Translations under genes and position numbers: made by a program
Source: Acephala macrosclerotiorum
Taxonomy: Eukaryota; Ascomycota; Leotiomycetes; Helotiales; Mollisiaceae
DNA: 25,259 bases
Direction of reading: 5' to 3'
Assembly: GCA_014904845.1 (NCBI GenBank)
Contig: MU119707.1
Coordinates: 1 to 25,259 of the forward strand
Shown: positions 1 to 7,946 of the stretch, piece after piece
How positions within the stretch are numbered: the stretch's first letter is position 1
Layout: the number at the start of each line of letters is the position of its first letter
Notes under the pieces: model-generated
The model's database searches: none
Told to the model about the DNA's origin: nothing
What the model saw: the letters and a program-made list of their open reading frames with translations, nothing else

Positions 1-319
1 ATTATAGTATTAAAAAGTGAAATTATTTTATTATTTTATATTTTAATTTTAATTTTTTTAAAAATTGTAATTCGCGAATCGCTTATAATCGTTTTTAAAT
101 TAAAATAATAAAATTAAAATAAATTTCAAATTTTAAAAAATAATACAAAAAAAATTAAAATAAAAAATTTTAATTAAAAAAAATCGATTAAAAAAAATCG
201 ATTAAAAAAATATATTTTATTAAAACGAATAAACGAATAAAATTTCGAATAAAAATTAAAATAAAAAATTTTTTATGAAAAAAAAATATAAATAAAAATT
301 AATTTTTAAAATAAATTTT
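1..319. other. Unassigned AT-rich flank
   Basis: I see no gene or retroelement end here. The stretch is almost pure A/T with surviving C and G mainly in CpG, so it is probably RIP-mutated repeat DNA, but I cannot name it. It holds one short tandem repeat (173-210) and ends at the TG that opens LTR-A1. Confidence 0.5.
173..210. repeat. 14-bp tandem repeat, about 2.7 copies
   Basis: The unit ATTAAAAAAAATCG is present exactly at 173-186 and 187-200, followed by a partial third copy to 210. It is a short local duplication in low-complexity sequence with no evident function. Confidence 0.7.
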
Positions 320-527
320 TGTAAATATAATATTAGTTTAATAATTACGTGCGATACTAGGTCAAATCGAGATTAGTATCGTTTACGCTAAAATTGAAAT
401 TATATTTTTCAATTTTTGTGCGTTTATTAAATTTAGAATTAATAATTAATTAACGAATTATTTAATTTATTTGTTTATTTCGTTTTTAGTTTATTATTAG
501 TAATAAGTATTTCTAGTAATACTAATA
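320..527 (+). repeat. LTR-A1 (5' LTR of element A)
   Basis: Direct repeat partner of 5121-5328 and of the same length (208 bp). It begins TGTAAATATAATATTAG and ends ACTAATA, where the final CA has become TA. I placed the start at this TG because the partner copy starts at the matching position right after the purine-rich tract. It contains the RIP-degraded form of the U3 inverted repeat seen intact in LTR-A2 (GCGATACTAG with TTAGTATCGT). Confidence 0.88.
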
Positions 528-541
528 TTGATTAGTAATTG
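528..541 (+). promoter_or_regulatory. Presumed tRNA primer-binding site of element A
   Basis: TTGATTAGTAATTG follows the 5' LTR directly. The same position holds nearly the same sequence in element C (TTAATTAATAATTA), element D (TTGATTAATAATTG) and, on the minus strand, element B (TTAATTAATAATCA). Before RIP it probably began T-TGG, complementary to a tRNA CCA end. Which tRNA it paired with cannot be told because G and C have been lost. Confidence 0.6.
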
Positions 542-1389
542 TTTAATTAATTACGAAATAATTAAATTTTTATTTAAAAAAAATTAATTTATAAAATATT
601 TTTTTTTTTTAAATAATTTGTTTTTTATAAAAAAATATTTAAAATAATTAATATACTTTTGAAAAAATAAGAATCTATAAAAATTTTTTTATAAAAACGC
701 GTTAAAAATATTAAAATTATTAAAAATTTAAAAAAAATAATACGAAAACGATTTCAAATTTATATTTATTTTTTAAATTTATATTTATTACGTAGAATAA
801 TAACGTTTACAAAAAACGAATAAAAAAACGTGAAAACAATTTTAAATTTATATTAATTTACTCGAATTTACGTTAAAAACGAATTTTCAAAAAAAGTTTT
901 ATATTTTTATTTGTTATTTGATCGAAAACGTATAAATATTAATAATAATATTTATTCGAATTCGAATTAAAATTTTTAATCTTTTTATTATTTATTATAC
1001 AATTATTTTTTAAAATAATAAATTTATTTAAAATTAAATTTTTTTACGATAAAAACAAATAAAAAAAAAATTTCAATTTTACGAATAATAAAAATTTCAA
1101 TAAAATAATATTAAATAAATATATTTTTTATTTTTTTAAAATATATAAAAAAAAAAAATATTTTAATTGTAATTTATAAAAATATTTTCAAAAAAACTTT
1201 AAAAATTGTTTATAAGAAATTTTACATTTAATACACAAAAATTTTATACGCCGTTTATAAAACTTTTTATATATTTACGAAATTTAAATATCGAAAAATA
1301 GAAAGTTTATTATTAATAATTTAAAAAAAGTTTTTCAATAAAAAAAGTTTTATAAATAAATACAAATAGAAATCGTTAATTAATTGAAA
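542..1389 (+). other. Element A leader / possible gag N-terminal region, not resolved
   Basis: This lies between the primer-binding site and the first recognisable gag frame. It is A/T-rich with scattered CpG. I found no frame here that I could tie to a protein, and no second repeat copy in the window. It is probably the 5' untranslated leader, perhaps with the extreme N-terminus of Gag. Confidence 0.45.
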
Positions 1390-2245
1390 AATAAAGATTT
1401 TTTTTCTTAATAAAATCGATCAATTCAATTAATAAATCAAAATATTTTAATATTAGTATTTAATAATCAAAATATAATTATTTTTACGATTTTAATTATT
1501 AGTACGAATTTCTTTACTACGAATACGATTACTTCTATGAATACTTTTTATATTTTTTTTATTACAATTTTCTCTACAAATACAAATTTGTTTAATGTAA
1601 TACAAAATATTTAATTTATTTATTAACAATTTTTTTAATAATAATCAAATTAATATAATAATTTACAAAATATTTTTATTAAATTGTTTATAAATTTAAT
1701 AAAAATTTATATTAATAATAAAAAATATAATAAAAAATTATACGATATTTTTAATCGCAAATTATTAATATTTTATAATTATTATAATAAAATCGAATTA
1801 TTTCAAAATCAATACAATAAAACATTTTCTATTAATTTTATAAAACGTATAAACACATTTTATTTCAATAAATTTTTAAAAAAAAATTTCGATTTTATTA
1901 TACTAATAACAATAATAAAAATTTATTTCAAAATTAAAAAAAATTACTAATTATATATATTTTTATAGAGAAAAACAATTTTAATAAAAATTATTACAAA
2001 TAATTTAATAAAAATTAAATTGAAATATTTATAAATACTTTTTAATTAATTTCAAAAAATTTAATTAAACTTATTATTAAAATATTAAACGAAATATAAT
2101 TTACAAAATCAAATTATTAACGTTTATCGAAATATTAAAAAGTGCAATTTTATTTTTTATAAGTTTATTAATATTTTTAAAAGTATATATATTAAATTGT
2201 AATTAGTAATAAATATTGCAATACAATTATGTAAAATATAATAAT
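1390..2245 (+). pseudogene. gag remnant of copia element A
   Basis: Gag forms the virus-like particle in which the element's RNA is reverse transcribed. One frame (codons starting at 1684, 1951 and so on) reads through the region. The first part, to about 1680, is rich in Ser, Thr, Asn and Gln, as in the flexible N-termini of fungal copia Gags. The stretch 1684-1950 is open for 88 codons and is the best-kept part. It has the spacing of the copia Gag core, with fragments such as KLLIFYNYYNKI and NTFYFNKF. The frame goes on past the TAA at 1948 with blocks like RKTIL and NLQNQIINVYRNIKKC. These line up with the Gag segment ending in an RDQIINACR-like motif. Stops are almost all TAA, explicable as mutated CAA or TGG codons. 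The TTG at 1684 is not a real start. A one-base shift, probably in the A/T run near 2265-2283, separates this frame from pol. Confidence 0.8.
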
Positions 2246-2289
2246 ATAATTTAAATTTTATTTTTTTTAAAAAAAAAAAAAAACGAATT

Positions 2290-4819
2290 CGATTAAAATT
2301 AAATTAATTGTATTTATAAAAAACGAAATAAAAAACGCAATTGAATATAAAATCGAAAATATCGAAATCGAAAAAATTTTCGAAATAAATATCGTAAAAA
2401 TTATAAATTTCAAAGAAAATTATATTAAAAAAAATACTATATTTGTAGTAAATCGAAATACTAATTAATAAAATATACGATAAAAAAATAATAACAAATA
2501 TATATAAAATTTTAATAGTAAATTCAATATATAGTAAATCGAAATATTACAATAATTTATTATTAGAATTTTTTCGTTAAAATCGAGAGAATAGAAAATT
2601 TATCGAAAAATAATCAAATAATAAAAATTGATTAATTACTAATAAATATAAAAATAAAAAACGAAAATAAAAATTATTTTATCGAGTTTAAAAAAATTAA
2701 TAATACGTAAATAGTAATTATTTTAAATGATTAATTTACTCGTTATATTATTACGAAAAAAAATATATTTAATATTTTATTATTATAATTTGAATTATTC
2801 GAATCGGATTAATATTTATTTTTTATTTTCGAAAATCGATATTTTTTAGAAATTTTTCAAAGGATTATATCGAATAATAAAATCGTTAAAATATTAATTA
2901 TTGATTAATTGCAATTTATAGTACTATAAAAATTTGATATTAGTATTTAATTAAATGTATTTATAATCGAAATTTATAAGATTTACTTTAGTAAAAATAT
3001 TATTTTATTGTAAAAAATTATTCGAATCGATATTTTATTAAATATTATTACTTTTTATATTATTTTTATAAATATACTTTTTTTATTTTGTATTTAAAAT
3101 ATGAATATTATAAATATAAAATTCGATAATTTAAAAAATATTTTGATTTAAAAAAATAAAATCGTTTTTATTGTAAGAAAATAAAACTATTTATAAATAT
3201 TATTGTATTAATCAAAAAAAAGTTTAATTTGAAATTATTTTATTAATATAGAATTATATTAATTATATAAACGTTTTAATTATTTATTAGTACAACGTTT
3301 TATAAAAGTTTTTTAATAAGTTGATTATAATGTAAATATTAAATATATTTAGTATTTTATTAAGTATTATTACTATTATTAAATGTATAAATAATTATTT
3401 AAAAGATTTAAATTTATTTTGTAAAATAATTATAAGTTTAATTATTCGATTATTGTCGATATTTTATATTTAAATAGAAAATTAGTTTTATAAGTAATAA
3501 ATTTGTTTATAGTATTTCAAGTTATTAAATTTATGAAAAATATATTTGTGAAAATAATATAGAATATATTATATATATATTAAATCGATATATATTAAAA
3601 ATTATCGAATTATATTATTTATAATACTAGAAAGAATTTTTCGTTTATAAAGTTTCGATAAAATATTAAAATAATAGCGATTGAAATCAAAAAAGTATTT
3701 ATTGAAACTTATAATAATATAGAAAAAGTAGAGAAATATTATATTTTATTACGTTGAGTTTATGAGATTATTTACGATGAATTAATCGAAAAATAAATTG
3801 ATAAAAATATAATTTTACAAATAGTAATTAAAATTGTTAATAATTCGATAAAATCGAATAATATTGTATTTATATTATTAGTTTTTGAAATATATTTTAG
3901 AATGACTAGTAACGATATATCGTCGCTATTAATTATTAAAAAAATTGAAATAATTCGAGTAATTACTAAAGAAATATATTGTTTATATATTTAATATTAA
4001 ATTAACGATATGTTTTTAATGAAAAACGATTTAAATACGAAGTTTATATTAAATTTGTTAATTTTATTTAAAGTATACGTTTGACGTAAAAAAAGCGAAT
4101 AAAAAAAATTATATAAACTATTAGTAATTGATAGAAAAATATGTATAATTGATATGTTTTATAAGTCGATTAATTTTCGTTCAACGATCGTTAAATTTTA
4201 TTATACGAAAAAAGAAGTATTAAAGGTTTATAATCGAATTAGTAATTAAAAAAATAATTAAAAAAATTAAAATTTTTTTTTTTTTTTTTAATTAAGTGAA
4301 ATAAACGAAGAATTAATTAAAAAGTATAATTGAAAACGTTTAAAAAAATTACGAAATAAAAACGTGTATAATAAAAAATTTAAATAAAATAAGTATTATA
4401 ATTTTATTGAGAACGACGAAAAAAATTACAAAGATTTTAATAATTAATTTTTTATTATTATTGTTAAAAAAGTTAAGATTTTTATAGTTTTTATAATAAA
4501 TAAAAAAAAAAATAATATAAAATTATCGTTAAAATTACAAAAGAAAAATATAATTACAATTTTTAAATAATTATTTGAAACGTTTTAAAAAAAAAAAATC
4601 GATAATTTGATTATAAAATTTTTTTTTAGTTTCGTTTAATACGATTTTAATAAGTATATTAAAATTCGATTTTTTAATTCGAGATTAATTAATGAGATTA
4701 AAAGTAAAATTACTAATATTTTTTACGAAAAATCGAGATTAATAATTCAAGAATATAATAATAAAAAAAAAAAAAAAATTTTTACGCAATTTTTAATAAT
4801 ATAAAGAATTAGAGAAAAT
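2290..4819 (+). pseudogene. pol remnant of copia element A (zinc knuckle, protease, integrase, start of RT)
   Basis: One frame (codons starting at 2435, 2873, 3404, 3815 and 4652, all in phase) runs for 2.5 kb with stop codons but no net frameshift. Domains in order: a nucleocapsid CCHC knuckle near 2429-2490 (KKYYICSKSKY); an aspartic protease near 2840-3110, whose D-S/T-G site has become N-N-K at 2873-2881 by G-to-A change; the integrase zinc domain, with the RFGHPS-like block near 3269 and a CxxC reading KYYYYYQMY at 3362-3388; and the integrase core, with first Asp kept (3458-3460), second Asp changed to Asn (3623-3625) and Glu kept (3704-3706). Then come an LVFGAYPRM-like block (LVFEIYFRMTSND) near 3881-3919, the VWRE and GPY-type module near 4082-4200, and the start of RT (FFNSRLINEIKSK, YEKSRLIIQEYN) at 4667-4762, then LTQ near 4784. 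Similarity ends near 4819. The family is fungal Ty1/copia Pol. The gene is dead. Confidence 0.9.
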
Positions 4820-5102
4820 ATTTATTAAAAGAAAAAATAGAAAAAAAGTAATTTTTACGTTGTATTTCGAATTTTGTAATTGTTTAATTTATAAGATTAA
4901 GAAAAAAGAAATTATTTTAATTTCGACGCTTATAATTTTCGATGAATTTCGAGAATAGCGTTAATTTATTAGCGTTGTTTTCAAAGTTCAATTATATGAT
5001 TTTTATATTGAAATATTAATAAGTTTTACGTATTAATAAATTATAATAAAAAAAAAAAATAATAGTATTTTTTAAATGATTGAATTGAATTAATTTTTAT
5101 TA
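4820..5102 (+). other. Unresolved 3' internal segment of element A
   Basis: After the RT frame ends, about 280 bp remain before the purine-rich tract. None of the three forward frames shows the RT catalytic box or RNase H motifs, which need roughly 1.8 kb in element D. This is either 3' untranslated sequence reached after a large internal deletion or unrelated filler. Several G-containing stretches are less mutated than the flanks. Confidence 0.5.
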
Positions 5103-5120
5103 CAAAAAAAGAATTACTAA
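5103..5120 (+). promoter_or_regulatory. Polypurine tract of element A (plus-strand primer)
   Basis: CAAAAAAAGAATTACTAA ends exactly where LTR-A2 begins. Elements C and D show the same arrangement (A-run, TTAYTAA, then the LTR), and so does element B on the minus strand. The tract primes plus-strand DNA synthesis in LTR elements. This shared block fixed the LTR starts. Confidence 0.6.
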
Positions 5121-5328
5121 TATGAATATAATATTAGTTTAGTAGTCACGTGCGATACTAGGTTAGATTGGGACTAGTATCGCTTGCACTAGAATTGAAA
5201 TTATATTTTTTAATTTTTGTGCGTTTATTAGATTTAAAATTAATAATTAATTAATGAATTATTTAATTTATTTGTTTATTTCGTTTTTGGTTTATTACTA
5301 GTAATAAATGTTTTTAATAATATTAATA
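5121..5328 (+). repeat. LTR-A2 (3' LTR of element A)
   Basis: 208-bp partner of LTR-A1, beginning TATGAATATAATATTAG (original TG) and ending ATTAATA (original CA). It is less mutated than LTR-A1 in U3 and keeps the segment TTGGGACTAGTATCGC, a CACGTG box (5147-5152) and a perfect inverted repeat (5152-5183). Its first ~110 bp are clearly related to the LTRs of element B. Element B begins at the very next base. Confidence 0.88.
5147..5183 (+). promoter_or_regulatory. LTR-A2 U3 element: CACGTG box and 10-bp inverted repeat
   Basis: CACGTG at 5147-5152 is the core site of bHLH regulators. It shares its last base with the first arm of a perfect inverted repeat: GCGATACTAG (5152-5161) and CTAGTATCGC (5174-5183), with a 12-nt loop. 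LTR-A1 keeps a mutated form. The less mutated LTR of element B keeps CACGTG and a partial version of the arms. A promoter or operator role in U3 is inference. Confidence 0.5.
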
Positions 5329-5524
5329 TGTCGATTATATAAAGATATTTATTAATAAATTATACGCAAAAAATAAGAATTTAAATTTTAAATTTTGTAA
5401 TTATTGTAATTATTGTTTATTTTAATAAAAAGTACATAAAAATTGAAAAATATAATTTTAATTTTAATACAATTAAAATTAGTTTTAATGCAATTTAGTA
5501 TTGCACGTAATTATTATTTTAATA
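5329..5524 (-). repeat. LTR-B, 3' copy
   Basis: 196 bp, beginning TGTCGATTATATAAAG on the plus strand directly after LTR-A2 and ending at TTTTAATA. It pairs with 7751-7946 over its full length. It is much more RIP-mutated than its partner: where the partner reads CTAGTCCCAATGCAGTCTAG, this copy has lost most C and G by transition. An open stretch starting inside it (5443-5637, +) is an accident. Confidence 0.87.
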
Positions 5525-5540
5525 TTAATAATTTTTTTTT
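5525..5540 (-). promoter_or_regulatory. Polypurine tract of element B
   Basis: On the minus strand this reads an A-run followed by TTATTAA, ending at the first base of the 3' LTR. It matches the tract before the 3' LTRs of elements A, C and D and supports the minus-strand orientation of B. Confidence 0.55.
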
Positions 5541-5870
5541 TATTAAAACAATTAATTTAATTAAATTAATATTTTTATTTTCTATTTTTATTATAAATCG
5601 TTATTACGTAAAACTCGTTAATATTCTAATAATTTAAAAAATAATCAAAAAAAACACGTAATTAAACTTTAAAAACAATATTAATAAATTAGTATTATTT
5701 TCGAAGTTTATTAATAATTACAATCGTCGATCGAAAATTATAAAAATCGAGATTGAAAAATTTTTCTTTTTTTTGATTTTATAAATCAAATAATAATAAT
5801 ATTAAAATATTAATATTTTTTTATTTTATTATTAATTATTTTATTTTTTTAGTATTTCTTTTTTTATTAC
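5541..5870 (-). other. 3' untranslated part of element B
   Basis: This lies between the end of the degenerate frame (TAA at 5871) and the purine tract. No coding signal was found on either strand. It is probably the 3' untranslated region of the element. Confidence 0.45.
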
Positions 5871-7550
5871 TTAAAATAATTGAAATGAACTAATACGTTT
5901 TATTGTAAATGAAATAATAAATACTTTTAATATTATTAATTTTATACTAGTATTTGTATTTGTATTAATATTTATATTTATTATCGATTTGAAAAAATTT
6001 GTAAAATTTTTTAGCGATTTAAAAAAGTATTTTAACGATTTAAAAAAGTTTTTTAATAATTTAATAAAGTTTTTTAACAATTTAAACAATAGTTTAAAAA
6101 TTTGTTTTATAATATTATTATTATTTTTTTCGTTGATTATTGAAATTTTCTTTTTATTAATTATTGAAATTCGATTATTTTTATTTAATTGTAATTTTTT
6201 TTTTTAATAATTTTTTGTAAATTCGCAGAAATCGATTTTTTGTTTGTAAATATTAAATAATTATATAATTGAAAATAGTTTTATAATTTTTTATTTTTTA
6301 AATTTTTTTTTAAAATATTTCTAAAGTTTATAATTTTTATATATATTTTTTTTTATAGTATTCGAAATAATACGTAATATATTCGTTTATTTTTTTTTAA
6401 TAAAATTTTTTTTTGTAAAATTAAATTCGTTTTAAAATTCGAAAGTTCGAAGTTTTAAAATTTGAAAAATTTTAATAATATTTTTTAAATTTAATATTTT
6501 TTCTTTGAAATAAATTTAAATATATTTTTTTGCAATTTTTATTACTAATAAAATAAATTCTATAAAATATTTAAAAAATTTTTCGTATTACGCTTTAAAT
6601 TAATTTCTATTGTTTAATTTTTGAATATTATCGAAATTGTAATTATTTTCGTTTTTTAGTAAAATCGAATATTAATTACGAATATTTTTATATTTTTTAA
6701 TTCTAATAGTAAATTTTTCAATTTTTAGCGATAATATACTTTATTTTGCCTCGAATTATAATAATTCGAGTATTATTATAAAAGCGTAAAAATATTATTA
6801 TTACGCATTGAAATCAAATAATATTTTTTTTATTGAATCGAGAAAATAAAATATATAATAATTCAACGAACAAATACTTTTGCGCGTAATCGTAAAATCG
6901 ATTATAAAATTGTAATTCAAAATTTAATCGTTGTTTATTTATATAAAATTGATAAAATTAATATTTGAAATTGTTGAAATTCTCGAATAACGTAAAAAGT
7001 TTTACGAATAATTACTTAAAAACGCAAAATTCTTCGAATAATTATTTCGAGTAATATAAAGTTTTATAAGTAACGTTGAAATTCTACGAATTCGAAACGA
7101 CATTTTATAAAATGTAATCGTAGAATAATACGATTTGCGCGCGTTGTAAATCGATTAATTCGTAATTGTAAAAAAAGAATTTATTAAAATAGAATTGTAA
7201 ATAGAATACGAATTTTCGAAGAATATTTAAATGATTATTTGTAAAATGCGAAACGTCGTAAAATATTCGAGAGATATTTGTTTTTATTAACGAGAAATAT
7301 TTGTTTTATTGAATAAACGAGAATTTAATAAAGAGATCGTTGTAGTATTTTGATCGTAGAATCGATTATTTGTAGTAAAAGAAAAATTTTCGTTTTATTT
7401 TTTCGAATTTTTCGTAAACGTCGATTTTGTTTTTATTGTAAATTTAAATAGTTTATAAAAAAAAAAATTCTCGTTTTATATTTTCTCGAGTCGTTATAAA
7501 TTTCGTTTTTGTTCGATATAATAAACGCAAATTTAAGAAATAAACAAATG
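5871..7550 (-). pseudogene. Degenerate ORF of element B, product unknown
   Basis: I do not recognise this protein. On the minus strand one phase can be followed from about 7550 to the TAA at 5871 (roughly 560 codons). It has some two dozen stops, nearly all TAA as expected of RIP-hit Gln or Trp codons, fewer than random sequence this AT-rich should give. The part near 7400-6960 is rich in Ser, Thr, Asn and Gln (for example FTTNNRFYDQNTTT), like the N-terminus of the Gag in element A. The middle is Lys/Asn-rich (KIEKFTIRIKKYKN). The last 70 codons are open and hold a 7-residue repeat of the KSLKNFF type followed by alternating Asn-Thr. Many Phe and Leu codons may once have been Pro or Ser. The start is uncertain. 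The product may be a Gag-like structural protein or something new, and I see no protease, integrase or RT motif. Confidence 0.45.
5995..6078 (-). repeat. 21-bp tandem repeat, four imperfect copies
   Basis: Units at 5995-6015, 6016-6036, 6037-6057 and 6058-6078 follow the pattern GATTTAAAAAAGTATTTTAAC. The period is a multiple of three, so on the minus strand it gives a heptapeptide repeat (KSLKYFF, KSLKNFF). The first copy is the most diverged. It lies in the C-terminal part of the element B frame. Confidence 0.72.
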
Positions 7551-7736
7551 AAAAAGTTTTCAATTTGCGATTTTTTAAATTTTTAAAATTTTTTAAAGTA
7601 TTTCGATTTTTTAAACGAGAAAGTAATTTATTTTTTTTTTAGTATATTATTATATTGAAATAAAAATACGATTTCGATTTTTTTATAAACGTTTTTTTTG
7701 CGCGATATTTAATTGCTTTATAATCAATTGTAAAAT
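7551..7736 (-). other. Leader region of element B
   Basis: This lies between the probable start of the degenerate frame and the primer-binding site. It shows no motif of its own. The true start codon of the element B frame may lie within it. Confidence 0.4.
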
Positions 7737-7750
7737 TGATTATTAATTAA
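7737..7750 (-). promoter_or_regulatory. Presumed tRNA primer-binding site of element B
   Basis: Read on the minus strand the bases next to the 5' LTR are TTAATTAATAATCA. With G-to-A change allowed this matches TTGATTAATAATTG in element D and TTGATTAGTAATTG in element A at 12 to 14 positions. It places the 5' end of B at the right. Confidence 0.55.
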
Positions 7751-7946
7751 TATCGATTATACAAAAATATTTATTAATAAATTATACGTAAAAAATAAAA
7801 ATTTAAATTTTATATTTTGTAATTATTGTAATCGTTATTTATTTTAATAGAAAGTACGCAAAAATTGAGAAATATAATCTCAATTCTAGTGCAATTGAAA
7901 CTAGTCCCAATGCAGTCTAGTATTGCACGTGATTATTGTTTTAATA
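7751..7946 (-). repeat. LTR-B, 5' copy
   Basis: 196-bp partner of 5329-5524. This is one of the least mutated stretches of the window: it keeps non-CpG cytosines in CTCAATTCTAGTGCAATTG and CTAGTCCCAATGCAGTCTAG, plus CACGTG at 7926-7931. It is therefore the best template for the original LTR sequence. The plus strand starts TATCGATTATAC (original TG) and ends GTTTTAATA (original CA). Confidence 0.87.

Larger units (their letters stand above)
320..5328 (+). mobile_element. Element A: RIP-mutated Ty1/copia LTR retrotransposon, RT/RNase H deleted
   Basis: Two direct repeats of 208 bp (320-527 and 5121-5328) bound an internal region. In order it carries a presumed primer-binding site, a gag remnant, a nucleocapsid zinc knuckle, a protease, an integrase, the start of reverse transcriptase and a purine-rich tract. 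Integrase before RT is the copia order, not the gypsy order. The two LTRs have equal length and differ by C/T and G/A transitions, as expected for two once-identical LTRs later hit by RIP. The coding part stops early in RT at about 4819, so the element is internally deleted. No clear 5-bp target duplication is visible: ATTTT precedes the left LTR, but the right LTR runs straight into element B. Confidence 0.9.
5329..7946 (-). mobile_element. Element B: probable non-autonomous copia-related LTR element
   Basis: Two direct repeats of 196 bp each (5329-5524 and 7751-7946) flank 2,226 bp. Read on the minus strand the LTRs run TG..CA-like (TATTAAAA to TCGACA/TCGATA). A primer-binding-site-like sequence lies just inside 7751, and a purine tract lies just inside 5524. 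The element therefore runs right to left. The LTRs share about 80 bp of obvious similarity with LTR-A, including ACTAGAATTGARATTATATTT. The internal region is too short for a copia polyprotein, and I found no integrase, RT or RNase H motif in it. It carries one long degenerate minus-strand frame instead. No matching target duplication is visible (TAATA on the left, TTTTA on the right). Confidence 0.78.

Noticed and set aside
5121..5524. A 400-bp foldback element or MITE
   Set aside because: Each half is a complete LTR of a separate element with its partner elsewhere; the foldback is only their adjacency in opposite orientation.
5443..5637. 64-codon plus-strand frame
   Set aside because: It starts inside an LTR and runs into the 3' untranslated part of element B on the wrong strand.
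5989..6207. 72-codon plus-strand frame over the 21-bp repeats
   Set aside because: It is antisense to element B; the minus-strand phase is continuous with the long degenerate frame and fits the element's orientation.
320..7946. A DNA transposon with long terminal inverted repeats (320 forward, 7946 reverse)
   Set aside because: The inverted copies belong to two different LTR pairs of equal internal length (208 and 208; 196 and 196), and copia Gag and Pol motifs lie between the A pair.
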